NCBI GenBank assembly: GCA_003480725.1
Contig: QUJQ01000012.1
Coordinates: forward strand, 1-64,000
Source of the DNA: Clostridiaceae bacterium AM27-36LB
GTDB lineage: Bacteria > Bacillota > Clostridia > Lachnospirales > Lachnospiraceae
Length of the DNA stretch: 64,000 bases
Direction of reading: 5' to 3'
Part shown: in pieces, positions 50,065 through 58,968 of the stretch
Layout of the letters: every line of letters begins with the position of its first letter
Position numbering within the stretch: the stretch's first letter is position 1
Program-made: the position numbers and the translations under genes
The notes under the pieces: generated by a model
What the model was told of the DNA's origin: nothing
Seen by the model: only the letters and a program-made list of their open reading frames with translations
The model's database searches: none

Positions 50065-50818
50065 ACAAAAGGAAAGGCATGGGGGAAGGCTCTTCTGCAG
50101 GTGTGAAAAATATAAAAAAGGTGTTCAGACATCCCGACGGTTATGGCGTCTCCAAAAGGTGGTGAGCAGGAGAGTCTGCCCCTGGGCCTTTCAAAGAGGA
50201 AGTCTGACACTGGAAACTTCCATAGTGTTGCCATTTCTGCTCTGCGCGGTAACAGCTCTGCTTTATGTTTTTGTGATGACCGGATTTCAGGCAGAAAAAT
50301 ATCGGACATTGACACAGCAGGCACAGTCGCTGGCGGTGACTGTGGGACAGGGAGCGGATGAGGGGGATCTGTATACCCGTCTGTATGCCTATGATCAGGT
50401 AACACTTCCGTTTGCCGCATTTTCCTTTGGAAGCCGTTCGGTAGTGCAGCGTGTAGTGATCAGAGACTGGGTAGGTTATACGGGAGAAAGCTTTTCGGGA
50501 GATGGCGAGATATTTGTCTATGTAACACCCAAAGGTGAGGTATATCACAGAAGCAGGGACTGTCGGTATCTGAACGTGAGTATCCAGAGTATCGCTGCCG
50601 GACAGCTTGATGCTGCGAGAAACTGGGATGGGAGCCGGTATACAGCCTGTGTATACTGTGTAAAGAAAGAGAAACCAGGAGCTATGGTCTATATTACCAA
50701 TTATGGAACCAACTATCATAATCGAAAGACTTGCCGGGGACTAAAGCGGACGGTGATGGCGATTCCTTATTCTCAGACTGGAGGAATGCGCTGCTGCCAG
50801 GGGTGCGGTGGATCATGA
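50051..50818 (+). CDS. TadE-like pseudopilin with a duplicated Tyr-His/Cys motif
   Basis: 255 residues. Long basic N-terminus (1-50), then RGSLTLETSIVLPFLLCAVTALLYVFVM, a pseudopilin-type hydrophobic helix with Glu. The outside C-terminal part carries two copies of a Tyr-His...Cys...Cys-x2-Cys pattern: Y165 H166 C171 C200 C203 and Y222 H223 C228 C249 C252. This could bind metal or form disulphides. The start at 50051 has GGAG seven bases upstream; the previous stop overlaps. Confidence 0.75.
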   Translation: MDMSKQKERHGGRLFCRCEKYKKGVQTSRRLWRLQKVVSRRVCPWAFQRGSLTLETSIVLPFLLCAVTALLYVFVMTGFQAEKYRTLTQQAQSLAVTVGQGADEGDLYTRLYAYDQVTLPFAAFSFGSRSVVQRVVIRDWVGYTGESFSGDGEIFVYVTPKGEVYHRSRDCRYLNVSIQSIAAGQLDAARNWDGSRYTACVYCVKKEKPGAMVYITNYGTNYHNRKTCRGLKRTVMAIPYSQTGGMRCCQGCGGS

Positions 50819-51198
50819 GTGTCCTCTGGGTCTTTCTGCATCTCTTGATCCTGTCATGGGAGGATATGAAAGATCAGATGCTTTCTTTCTGGCTGTTGTT
50901 GGAGCTTCTGCTGACCGGTCTGCTGACGGCTCTTTGGAATGGTCGGGAGATGGTGTGTTTTCCAGGACTTTTTCTGCTGGTCGTGGGGAAATTGAGTGGA
51001 GAAAGAATTGGTCTGGGAGATGGGTGGTTATTGCTTGCACTGGGAATGTGGCTGCCGTATGAAATATTGATGGGAATTCTGTTTCTTGGCCTGCTGGCGG
51101 GAGCAGGTTATGGGATTTTGTCCGGAAAAAAAGAAATTCCGCTGGTGCCGTTTTTTACCGTTGGCTTTGTGCTGACAGTTTGGGGGACGATCATATGA
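50815..51198 (+). CDS. Prepilin peptidase, A24 family
   Basis: 127 residues, four membrane helices, the short form without the methylase domain. Catalytic aspartates: the first in LSWEDMKDQ and the second in the GxGD motif GERIGLGDGWLLL. It cuts the leader from Flp1 and pseudopilins at the membrane. Start ATGA overlaps the previous TGA. Confidence 0.85.
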   Translation: MSVLWVFLHLLILSWEDMKDQMLSFWLLLELLLTGLLTALWNGREMVCFPGLFLLVVGKLSGERIGLGDGWLLLALGMWLPYEILMGILFLGLLAGAGYGILSGKKEIPLVPFFTVGFVLTVWGTII

Positions 51199-51623
51199 AA
51201 AGACAGTGGAACAGAAAAAAAGGACGGTTTGTGCTGGAAGCGTCCATTCTGGTTCCGATGATCTGTATTCTTCTTGTCTATCTGGTTTATTTTACGCTCT
51301 ACACACATGATTGTGCGGTAGTGACTCATGGCATACTGGAATCTGGAGTCAAAGGAATCTACAGGGATGGAAGATCAGACGAGGTAATCAGAGAACAGAT
51401 GCAGGAAGATTTGAGCAGAAAGCTAAGTGAGAGACTGCTCTGGATGGAGGATGCAGAAGTAGAGGTGCGTGTAAGTCCACTTCAGGCAGAAATAAAGGTT
51501 TCGGGTAAAGGTCGATTTCTTCCGGCTCAGATAGAGATTAAGACAGTAGAAAAGTTATATAGGGTAAGACCGTGCAAAGTTATTCGCAGGAGCAGGTGGA
51601 TGATAAGATCAGGGGAGGAATAA
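51195..51623 (+). CDS. TadE-like pseudopilin
   Basis: 142 residues. KKGRFVLEASILVPMICILLVYLVYFTLY is a TadE-type leader and helix with Glu at the +5-like position. The outside part ends in DAEVEVRVSPLQAEIKVSGKGRF. The ATG overlaps the peptidase stop (ATGA). Confidence 0.78.
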   Translation: MKRQWNRKKGRFVLEASILVPMICILLVYLVYFTLYTHDCAVVTHGILESGVKGIYRDGRSDEVIREQMQEDLSRKLSERLLWMEDAEVEVRVSPLQAEIKVSGKGRFLPAQIEIKTVEKLYRVRPCKVIRRSRWMIRSGEE

Positions 51624-51629
51624 AAACAG

Positions 51630-52736
51630 ATGATGGATGTGAGATACAAAAGAGATCTGAACAGTAATTATATGATCATGACAGATGCAGAGAAGAGGGA
51701 GGAGATCTACGAAGACCGGATGATAACCGAGAATCGGATCTATGGATTCCTTCCATGTGTGGAACAGAAGAAGGAAAAGCAGACAGAGTATTTTTATGAG
51801 ATCACCGGACGGCAGAGCATGGAACTTCTCTATGAACGGAGAAAGGTTTCTTATGAACAGCTTGTGGAACTCTTAAAGGATCTTCTGCAGATCCTCAATG
51901 CATCGGAAGAATATTTGTTGAATGCAGATCATTTTGTATTACTTCCGGAATATCTGTACCTGGATACCCGGACAGAACGGCTGTATGTCTGCTACTATCC
52001 AGGTTATGAGAAAAAGATTCGGGAATCGTTCCTTGATCTGGCGGAGTATCTTATGGGAAAACTGGATAAAAGCGACCGGAAAGGAATCGAGTTCGGGTAT
52101 GATCTCTATCAGTGTGCGTTGGAACCAAATTTCAGCTTGATGGAGATTCTGAAGAGTCATACGGAGATGGAAACTCTGGAGAAAAACGAAGAAACTGCTT
52201 TGCCTGTGGTGGAAGCAGTGGAGCCTGTAACAGGAACGCAGACGCTGTCATCTGGCAAAAAATCCGTACAGGAAGAAATCCTAGAAAAGACCGGAAGCTG
52301 GAAGAATTTCTTTCATAAGAAGAAAAAGCAGCCTGTGGAAACTTACGTGGCGGAAGCGGATCAGATCAAGAGCGGACCCGTGTTGTTTCTTCGAGAGCAG
52401 GGAAATACAGGGGAAACAACATTTCTCAGAGAAGAGAAACATTATGGACTTTTGTTGAAAAGTAAAAATCCTGACTACCCGGATCTTAAGATGGAAGGGA
52501 CCAGCTTCCTGATCGGTAAAAGGAAGGAAAGCGTGGATGGCTGGGTTCCGGCGCCTACAGTAAGCCGAATCCATGCCCGGATCATCAAGGAAGAGGGCTG
52601 TTACCTGTTGGAGGATCTGAATTCTACTAATGGAACCCGGGCAGGACAGCATCAGCTCAATCCCTATGAACTGTTTCCGCTGGATAATGGCATGCGGGTC
52701 GCATTTGCGGGCGCGGAATATGAGGCATATCTGTAA
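51630..52736 (+). CDS. FHA-domain protein of the Tad locus (DUF6382-like N-terminus)
   Basis: 368 residues. The N-terminal domain (1-175; YKRDLNSNYMIM, LLEPNF-like ALEPNFSLMEIL) matches proteins in Clostridial Tad operons, DUF6382 as I recall. A variable charged linker (178-265) leads to a C-terminal FHA domain: LIGKRKESVDG, VSRIHARI, LEDLNSTNGT. FHA domains bind phosphothreonine, so the pilus may be tied to Ser/Thr kinase signalling. No membrane helix. Last gene of the operon; no clear terminator follows. Confidence 0.82.
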   Translation: MMDVRYKRDLNSNYMIMTDAEKREEIYEDRMITENRIYGFLPCVEQKKEKQTEYFYEITGRQSMELLYERRKVSYEQLVELLKDLLQILNASEEYLLNADHFVLLPEYLYLDTRTERLYVCYYPGYEKKIRESFLDLAEYLMGKLDKSDRKGIEFGYDLYQCALEPNFSLMEILKSHTEMETLEKNEETALPVVEAVEPVTGTQTLSSGKKSVQEEILEKTGSWKNFFHKKKKQPVETYVAEADQIKSGPVLFLREQGNTGETTFLREEKHYGLLLKSKNPDYPDLKMEGTSFLIGKRKESVDGWVPAPTVSRIHARIIKEEGCYLLEDLNSTNGTRAGQHQLNPYELFPLDNGMRVAFAGAEYEAYL

Positions 52737-52743
52737 AGAATAG

Positions 52744-52772
52744 TTGCATTGATATTTTAAAATCGGTATACT
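52744..52772 (+). promoter_or_regulatory. Promoter of tatD
   Basis: TTGCAT (52744-52749) and TATACT (52767-52772), spacing 17, in the gap after the FHA gene. Confidence 0.5.
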
Positions 52773-52814
52773 GTTAGGGAAATATCCATAAAACAGACAG
52801 GAGCAGACCATAAG

Positions 52815-53582
52815 ATGATATTTGACACTCATGCACACTATGATGATGAAGCATTTGATGAAGACAGAGATGAGGTGCTGACTTCTCTTCGGAAGCGGGG
52901 AGTAGGAACAGTCGTGAACGTGGGTGCGAGTATGGAAGGAAGCAGGCGTTCGGTAAGCTTAAGTGAAGAGTATGAGTTTGTATACAGTGCCGTTGGCGTA
53001 CATCCTGACGAAGTGGGTGAACTTCGGGAAGAGGATATGGAGTGGATGAGGGAACAGCTTCAGAAACCGAAAGTCGTGGCGGTAGGAGAGATCGGGCTTG
53101 ACTACTATTGGGATAAGGAAGGCCATGACCTTCAGAAAAAATGGTTTCTGCGACAGCTGAAGCTGGCAAAGGAGCTGAAAAAGCCAGTGATCATTCATAG
53201 CCGGGAGGCAGCAGCGGACACCATGGAACTTCTGAAAGCAAACTACCATGGAGAGATGCCCATGGTCATGCACTGTTATTCTTATTCGCCGGAGATGGCA
53301 AGAGAATACCGGAAGATGGGACTTTATCTGGGAATTGGCGGCGTGCTGACCTTCAAGAATGCGAAGAAGCTGAAGGAGACGGTACTGGAGTCGCCTATGG
53401 AATATCTGCTTCTGGAGACAGACTGCCCGTATCTGGCACCGGTGCCTAACCGGGGAAAGCGCAATGATTCGGGAATGTTGAAGTATGTGGTGCAGGAGCT
53501 GGCGGCGTTAAAAGGGATCACACCGGAAGAAGTGATCCGTATTACAGAGGAGAATGCCAGAAGATTTTATGGAATACAGTAG
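52815..53582 (+). CDS. tatD: TatD-family metal-dependent deoxyribonuclease
   Basis: 255 residues. Metal ligands: FDTHAHYDD (two His), GEIGLDYYW, PVIIHSREA and MHCYS, and LLETDCPYL near the end. TatD enzymes have 3'-5' exonuclease and D-amino-acyl-tRNA-related activities. Located before rsmA as yabD is close to ksgA in B. subtilis. Confidence 0.92.
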   Translation: MIFDTHAHYDDEAFDEDRDEVLTSLRKRGVGTVVNVGASMEGSRRSVSLSEEYEFVYSAVGVHPDEVGELREEDMEWMREQLQKPKVVAVGEIGLDYYWDKEGHDLQKKWFLRQLKLAKELKKPVIIHSREAAADTMELLKANYHGEMPMVMHCYSYSPEMAREYRKMGLYLGIGGVLTFKNAKKLKETVLESPMEYLLLETDCPYLAPVPNRGKRNDSGMLKYVVQELAALKGITPEEVIRITEENARRFYGIQ

Positions 53583-53597
53583 AAGGAGAAGATATCA

Positions 53598-54479
53598 ATG
53601 AGCAGACCGGAGCCAACCCTTGGAAATCCGAAAAATACCATAGAAATATTACAGAAATACAAATTTGTGTTTCAGAAAAAATTCGGACAGAACTTTCTGA
53701 TCGATGAACATGTACTGGAGAAGATCATTCAGGCGGCAGGTGTCGGACCGGATGATTTTGTTGTGGAGATCGGGCCGGGTATCGGAACTATGACCCAGTA
53801 TCTGGCACATGCGGCCAGAGGCGTGGCAGCGGTGGAGATCGACCGTGCACTGATTCCAATTCTGAAAGATACCTTATCTCCTTATGATAATGTGACGGTG
53901 ATCAATGAAGATATTCTGAAAGTGGATCTGAACCAGCTGGCAGAGGAGATGAATGATGGAAGACCGGTGAAGGTGGTTGCAAATCTTCCATACTACATCA
54001 CCACACCGATCATTATGGGATTGTTCGAGAGCCATGTGCCGGTGGATAATATTACGGTCATGGTGCAGAAGGAAGTGGCGGAGCGGATGCAGGCAGGACC
54101 GGGTTCCAAGGATTATGGTGCATTGTCCCTGGCGGTTCAGTACTATGCAGATCCGTATATTGTGGCTAATGTGCCGCCAAACTGTTTTATGCCAAGACCT
54201 AATGTTGGTTCTGCAGTGATCCGTCTTCAGACTCATGTGGATCCGCCAGTGAAGGTGAAGAATGAAAAGCTTATGTTTGGAATCATCCGGGCTTCTTTTA
54301 ATCAGAGACGAAAGACCCTCCAGAACAGTGTAAGCCACGATCCGGGACTTGGTATATCCAAGGAACTGATCGCGGAAAATCTGGAAAAGATGGGACTGTC
54401 AGCCACGATCCGTGGAGAGGCACTGAGTCTTCAGCAGTTTGCAGAGTTTGCGGATCTGGTGGAAGAAGCAAGACAATAA
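53598..54479 (+). CDS. rsmA: 16S rRNA (adenine-1518/1519-N6) dimethyltransferase
   Basis: 293 residues. FQKKFGQNFLIDEHVLEKI, SAM-binding VVEIGPGIGTMTQYLA, and the catalytic NLPYYITTPIIMGL. FMPRPNVGSAVIRL and SFNQRRKTLQNS follow as usual. It dimethylates two adenines at the 3' end of 16S rRNA. GGAGAAG precedes the ATG, 15 bases after tatD. Confidence 0.95.
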   Translation: MSRPEPTLGNPKNTIEILQKYKFVFQKKFGQNFLIDEHVLEKIIQAAGVGPDDFVVEIGPGIGTMTQYLAHAARGVAAVEIDRALIPILKDTLSPYDNVTVINEDILKVDLNQLAEEMNDGRPVKVVANLPYYITTPIIMGLFESHVPVDNITVMVQKEVAERMQAGPGSKDYGALSLAVQYYADPYIVANVPPNCFMPRPNVGSAVIRLQTHVDPPVKVKNEKLMFGIIRASFNQRRKTLQNSVSHDPGLGISKELIAENLEKMGLSATIRGEALSLQQFAEFADLVEEARQ

Positions 54480-54538
54480 CAGTCATAAATATTTCGCGTC
54501 CCGCATAGAATAGACCTGAAAGACAGGGAGGACATTCT

Positions 54539-55066
54539 ATGCAGGAATATAAGAGACAGATCGCATATCTTTACGCCTATGAGCGCGGGGAACAGCTCCG
54601 CAGTACAGGTTTTGTAAAGGCAGAAGAACGGGGCGGACACTGCAGGCTGGCACTGCATCTTCGTGGATATTGCCATCCGGGTGAAGCCGCCGGAAATGTT
54701 TATATTTATTTTTATCATCAGGACAGAACCATAGGGATCTATCTTGGAGCACTGAAGAATCAGAACGGTGCACTGGAATGGCAGGGAGAACTGGATGCGG
54801 AAGATATTCTGGGAAAGGGAATCCGATTTGCAGACACTCACGGAATCTGGGTCAAGCGTCCTGGTGGAAGAGACTATGTGGCGGAATGGGATGATTATCC
54901 GGTGGATACGAAGCGTTTTGTATTATATCCGGAAGGAGGTATCCGGTGCATCTGCTGTCCATGGTTTGGCAGATGTGAGAAGAGCGGAGTGAAAGAAAAT
55001 GACAGAAGAAGAGAAATATATGAAGGAAGCACTCCGGCAGGCAAAGAAAGCGGAGAAGCTAGGTGA
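54539..55066 (+). CDS. Uncharacterised protein (DUF6128-like)
   Basis: 175 residues. Aromatic-rich N-terminal half (YKRQIAYLYAYERGEQL, GNVYIYFYHQDRTIGIYLG) that looks like a beta-sandwich, then IWVKRPGGRDYVAEWDDYP; the last 25 residues are charged and low complexity, read in the overlap with the next gene (68 bases). It resembles DUF6128 proteins of Clostridia from memory. No membrane helix or signal peptide. SD GGGAGG. Confidence 0.65.
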   Translation: MQEYKRQIAYLYAYERGEQLRSTGFVKAEERGGHCRLALHLRGYCHPGEAAGNVYIYFYHQDRTIGIYLGALKNQNGALEWQGELDAEDILGKGIRFADTHGIWVKRPGGRDYVAEWDDYPVDTKRFVLYPEGGIRCICCPWFGRCEKSGVKENDRRREIYEGSTPAGKESGEAR

Positions 55067-55469
55067 AGTCCCTATCGGTTGTGTGATCGTAAAAGATGGG
55101 AAGATCATTGCAAGAGGGTATAATCGGAGGAATACGGATAAAAATACCCTTGCTCATGCAGAACTTCAGGCGATTCGTAAGGCCAGCAAGGCAGTGGGAG
55201 ACTGGCGGCTGGAGGAATGTACCATGTACATTACACTGGAACCTTGTCAGATGTGTGCCGGTGCCATTGTACAGGCAAGGATTCCAAGAGTCGTGATCGG
55301 ATGTCGGAATCCTAAAGCCGGATGTGCCGGTTCGATCCTGAATCTTCTTAATGTGCCGGCTTTCAATCATCAGGTGGAGCTGACCGAAGGAATCCTTCAG
55401 GAAGAATGCTCTACGCTTCTCAAGGAATTTTTCCGTAAACTGAGGAAAATCAAGGTGCAAAAGGTTTGA
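54999..55469 (+). CDS. tadA: tRNA adenosine(34) deaminase
   Basis: 156 residues. Zinc-dependent deaminase: HAE in TLAHAELQAIRKA (catalytic Glu) and PCQMCAGAI with the two Cys ligands. It makes inosine at the wobble position of tRNA-Arg. Just before the SRP RNA gene, as in B. subtilis (yaaJ-scr). AAGAGAA-like weak SD; the start lies inside the previous gene. Confidence 0.93.
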   Translation: MTEEEKYMKEALRQAKKAEKLGEVPIGCVIVKDGKIIARGYNRRNTDKNTLAHAELQAIRKASKAVGDWRLEECTMYITLEPCQMCAGAIVQARIPRVVIGCRNPKAGCAGSILNLLNVPAFNHQVELTEGILQEECSTLLKEFFRKLRKIKVQKV

Positions 55470-55494
55470 CAAACCTTCCAAAAGGCGATATACT
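55466..55494 (+). promoter_or_regulatory. Promoter of the SRP RNA gene
   Basis: Consensus TTGACA (55466-55471) and TATACT (55489-55494), spacing 17; it begins inside the tadA stop region. A 40-base leader would be removed to give the mature RNA. Confidence 0.8.
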
Positions 55495-55542
55495 GGACAG
55501 GCATTCTTGAAGAGAATTGCAAGTAAAAATGTCATAAGATTT

Positions 55543-55804
55543 CCGTGCAGCCGGGGAGATGGCGGTGCCCTGTATCTACAATCCGCCTTAGTAGAGGTGA
55601 TATCCTGCCTCGGGCTGTTCGATCGTCAGCTGCCCTGCATAAGTGGCATTGATGCCCGGGTCTTGCGCAACAGGAACCTGTGAACCGTGTCAGGTTGGGA
55701 ACAAAGCAGCACTAAGCGGGATCTCCTGTGTGCCGCGAGGGTGCCTGGTCTGAGTTAACTGTGCAGGTAACGTGGCGGTCGACAGTTCAAAGCGGGATGC
55801 ACGG
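55543..55804 (+). ncRNA. ffs: Signal recognition particle RNA, large Gram-positive type
   Basis: About 262 bases closed by CCGTGC (55543-55548) and GCACGG (55799-55804). The S-domain tip reads GTGTCAGGTTGGGAACAAAGC followed by AGCACTAAG, the conserved Ffh-binding asymmetric loop and GNRA-type tetraloop region. The 5' part folds as an Alu-like domain, as in B. subtilis scRNA. It guides ribosomes making membrane proteins to the membrane. Exact ends are estimated from pairing. Confidence 0.9.
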
Positions 55805-55822
55805 ATTAAAAATAAAGAATGA

Positions 55823-55859
55823 GACCCTGATGTCACACGCGGCATCGGGGCTTTTTTTT
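55823..55859 (+). terminator. Terminator of the SRP RNA gene
   Basis: CCCTGATG (55825-55832) pairs with CATCGGGG (55843-55850, one wobble), then C and eight T's. Confidence 0.88.
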
Positions 55860-55867
55860 ACGTGTGC

Positions 55868-55896
55868 TTGTGAAAACCAGACAGGTAGGGTATAAT
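55868..55896 (+). promoter_or_regulatory. Promoter of the phosphofructokinase gene
   Basis: TTGTGA (55868-55873) and TATAAT (55891-55896), spacing 17. Confidence 0.6.
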
Positions 55897-55943
55897 AAAC
55901 TCAAATGCTTTTTGCAAAAAACGACAGTGAAGGAGAGTGAGTT

Positions 55944-57020
55944 ATGAAGCGTGTAGGTATCTTGACCAGCGGTGGCGACTGTCAGGCGCTGAATGCCACC
56001 ATGAGAGGTGTTGGAAAAGGATTATATAATGAACTCGGAAGCGATGTGGAGATCTATGGATTTGAAGAGGGATACAAAGGTCTCATCTACAACGAATATC
56101 GGCTGCTGACAGCCAGAGATTTTTCAGGAATCCTGACCCGCGGAGGTACGATCCTTGGAAGCTCTCGTCAGTCTTTTAAAAATATGCGCATACCGGATGA
56201 AAACGGACTGGACAAGGTAGCAGCCATGAAGCAGAACTACCGCAGACTGGATCTGGATTGTCTGGTGATCCTGGGCGGTAATGGAACACAGAAGACAGCC
56301 AATCTTCTTTGTGAAGAGGGACTCAATATCATCCATCTCCCCAAGACCATCGACAATGATATCTGGGGTACCGACATGACCTTTGGATTCCAGAGTGCAG
56401 TTGATATCGCAACGAACTGTATTGACTGTATCCATACCACAGCAGCTTCTCACGGTCGTGTATTTATTGTGGAAGTTATGGGACATAAAGTAGGATGGCT
56501 GACACTTCATGCAGGTATTGCAGGCGGTGCAGATATCGTTCTGATCCCGGAGATTCCGTATGATATTGATAAAGTCTGTGAAGCGATTCAGAAGAGAAAC
56601 AAAGCGAAAAAAGGATTCACGATCCTGGCAGTAGCAGAGGGTGCGATCTCCAAGGAAGATGCTGCTCTGTCCAAGAAGGAATATAAAAATAAACTGGCAA
56701 ATTATCAGTATCCGTCTGTATCTTATGAGCTGGCAGAACAGATCATGCAGCGGACCGGCGCAGATGTGCGTGTGACTGTTCCGGGACATACGCAGAGAGG
56801 AGGTTCTCCGGTTCCTTATGACCGTGTGCTTTCCACCCGTCTGGGTGCAAGAGCTGCACAGCTGATCATCCAGGAAGAATACGGATACATGGTAGGCATT
56901 ATCAATGGAGAGACCTGTAAAGTACCGCTTGACGAAGTGGCAGGTAAACTGAAAATGGTCGATCCGAATTCAGGCATCATTGAAGAAGCAAAGATGATCG
57001 GTATCAGTTTTGGAGATTAA
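55944..57020 (+). CDS. pfkA: 6-phosphofructokinase
   Basis: 358 residues, somewhat longer than E. coli PfkA (320). Catalytic motif KTIDNDI (Thr135, Asp137, Asp139), GTDMTFGFQSA, EVMGHKVGWLTLHAG and PGHTQRGGSP. The phosphoryl-donor loop reads GGNGT (111-115): Gly114 points to ATP rather than pyrophosphate (which has Asp), but Asn113 replaces the Asp usual in GGDGS. It converts fructose 6-phosphate to the 1,6-bisphosphate. It sits between the SRP RNA and dnaX, which are adjacent in B. subtilis. Confidence 0.9.
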   Translation: MKRVGILTSGGDCQALNATMRGVGKGLYNELGSDVEIYGFEEGYKGLIYNEYRLLTARDFSGILTRGGTILGSSRQSFKNMRIPDENGLDKVAAMKQNYRRLDLDCLVILGGNGTQKTANLLCEEGLNIIHLPKTIDNDIWGTDMTFGFQSAVDIATNCIDCIHTTAASHGRVFIVEVMGHKVGWLTLHAGIAGGADIVLIPEIPYDIDKVCEAIQKRNKAKKGFTILAVAEGAISKEDAALSKKEYKNKLANYQYPSVSYELAEQIMQRTGADVRVTVPGHTQRGGSPVPYDRVLSTRLGARAAQLIIQEEYGYMVGIINGETCKVPLDEVAGKLKMVDPNSGIIEEAKMIGISFGD

Positions 57021-57044
57021 CAGACAGAACAGGAGAGGATAGAC

Positions 57045-58604
57045 ATGTCTTACACCGCATTATACCGGAAGTTCCGTCCTTCGGAGTTTTCGGATGTGAA
57101 GGGGCAGGACCATATAGTGACAACATTGAAGAATCAGATCAACGCGGATCGTATAGGACATGCGTATCTGTTCTGTGGAACCAGAGGTACAGGTAAGACC
57201 ACTGTGGCAAAAATATTTGCAAAAGCGGTCAACTGTGAACACCCGGTGGATGGGAATCCTTGTGGCGAATGTGCGTCCTGTCGGGCAATTGCCGCAGGAA
57301 CATCGATGAATGTGATTGAGATCGATGCGGCATCCAATAATGGCGTGGATAATATCCGTGAGATCCGGGACGAGGTTGCCTATTCACCGACAGAAGGAAA
57401 GTATAAAGTCTACATTATTGATGAGGTCCATATGCTTTCTATCGGCGCATTCAATGCGTTATTGAAAACACTGGAGGAGCCCCCTTCTTATGTGATCTTT
57501 ATTCTGGCAACGACAGAAGCCCATAAGATTCCTATTACGATTCTGTCCAGATGCCAGCGGTATGATTTCCGTCGGATCACGGTAGAGACCATCGCAGACC
57601 GATTGAGAGAACTGACAGAAAAAGAACAGGTGGAAGTAGAAGATAAGGCTCTTACCTATATTGCAAAAGCAGCGGACGGTTCCATGCGAGATGCACTCAG
57701 TCTTCTGGATCAGTGTATTGCCTTTTATCTCGGTCAGAAGCTGACCTATGATCATGTACTGGATGTGCTGGGAGCAGTGGACACAGATGTATTCGGTGAT
57801 CTGTTCCGTAAGATCTGTGATCAGAAGCTTACAGATGTGGTGCGGGAACTGGAACAGATCATTCTGCAGGGTCGGGAACTGTCTCAGTTTGTCACAGATT
57901 TTATCTGGTATCTTCGCAATCTTCTGATGTTAAAGAGCGATCAGAATATGGAAGATGTGCTGGATGTATCAACGGAACGTCTGGCACAGATGAAAAAAGA
58001 AGCAGATCTGACAGATACGGATACGCTCATGCGTTATATTCGTGTGTTGTCAGAATTATCAGGCCAGCTTCGTTATGCGACGCAGAAGCGTGTGCTTGTG
58101 GAACTGGCCATGATTAAGCTGTGTCGTCCGGCAATGGAACAGAACTATGATTCTATTTTGCAGAGGATCCGTGTGCTGGAACAGCAGATGGAAAAAGGGA
58201 TTCCCATGATGGCAGCGGCGGAATCAGGATCGGCACAGTTCCGGCAGGAGACAGAGTCCCGTAGCCGGGAAAAGCTCCCAAGAGAAGCTTTATCTACAGA
58301 TGTGCGGATGTTTGTGGACCGCTTTCAGGAACTTCGCAGAAAGATGGGTGGAATGCAAAGCCAGCAGTTGAAGGATGCGGTTTTGCGAGAACTGCCGGAT
58401 GGAACCGGTGTACAGATCATTCTGGCAAGAGAACTGCCGGTGGATGAACAGGAGCTGGCGGACAGCGTGGAGAAAATGATTGAAAGAGAACTTAAGGTCC
58501 GCATGAAAGTACAGATTCATACACCCCATACAGATCCAAGACCGCAGGAACCTGTGACGGATCTGTCAGGGTTTATAGATATGGATATTGACATTGAACC
58601 ATAG
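57045..58604 (+). CDS. dnaX: DNA polymerase III subunits gamma/tau
   Basis: 519 residues. AAA+ clamp loader: Walker A GTRGTGKTT, zinc cysteines CEHPVDGNPCGECASC, IIDEVHMLSIGAFNALLKTLEEPP, arginine-finger SRCQRYDFRR. Domain III to about 360, then a C-terminal region ending in an acidic tail (DPRPQEPVTDLSGFIDMDIDIEP). Works with HolB at 9236. SD GGAGAGG. Confidence 0.95.
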   Translation: MSYTALYRKFRPSEFSDVKGQDHIVTTLKNQINADRIGHAYLFCGTRGTGKTTVAKIFAKAVNCEHPVDGNPCGECASCRAIAAGTSMNVIEIDAASNNGVDNIREIRDEVAYSPTEGKYKVYIIDEVHMLSIGAFNALLKTLEEPPSYVIFILATTEAHKIPITILSRCQRYDFRRITVETIADRLRELTEKEQVEVEDKALTYIAKAADGSMRDALSLLDQCIAFYLGQKLTYDHVLDVLGAVDTDVFGDLFRKICDQKLTDVVRELEQIILQGRELSQFVTDFIWYLRNLLMLKSDQNMEDVLDVSTERLAQMKKEADLTDTDTLMRYIRVLSELSGQLRYATQKRVLVELAMIKLCRPAMEQNYDSILQRIRVLEQQMEKGIPMMAAAESGSAQFRQETESRSREKLPREALSTDVRMFVDRFQELRRKMGGMQSQQLKDAVLRELPDGTGVQIILARELPVDEQELADSVEKMIERELKVRMKVQIHTPHTDPRPQEPVTDLSGFIDMDIDIEP

Positions 58605-58623
58605 AAAACAGGAGGATAGAAAC

Positions 58624-58968
58624 ATGGCAAAAAGAGGTGGATTTCCAGGAGGCGGAATGCCGGGAAACATGAGTAATCTGATGAAACAGGCACAGAGAAT
58701 GCAGCGTCAGATGGAAGAGAGTGCAAAAGAACTGGAGACAGCAGAATTTACAGCAACCGCAGGCGGCGGAGCAGTAGAAGTGACTGTAACCGGTAAAAAA
58801 GAAGTGACAAAAGTGAAACTTGATCCGGAAGCAGTTGATCCGGATGATGTAGAGATGCTGGAAGATGTGATCATGGCAGCGGTCAATGAGGCACTGCGCA
58901 AAGCAGATGAAGCATCAGCAGCAAATATGGCCAAGCTTACCGGAGGGCTGGGAGGATTTGGTCTCTGA
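58624..58968 (+). CDS. YbaB/EbfC nucleoid-associated protein
   Basis: 114 residues. [22 protein letters not shown], then [29 protein letters not shown], the tweezer-like DNA-binding fold. The Gly-rich ends ([23 protein letters not shown]) are common in Clostridia. The start at 58624 has AGGAGG. Its TGA overlaps the recR ATG. Confidence 0.92.
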   Translation: MAKRGGFPGGGMPGNMSNLMKQAQRMQRQMEESAKELETAEFTATAGGGAVEVTVTGKKEVTKVKLDPEAVDPDDVEMLEDVIMAAVNEALRKADEASAANMAKLTGGLGGFGL

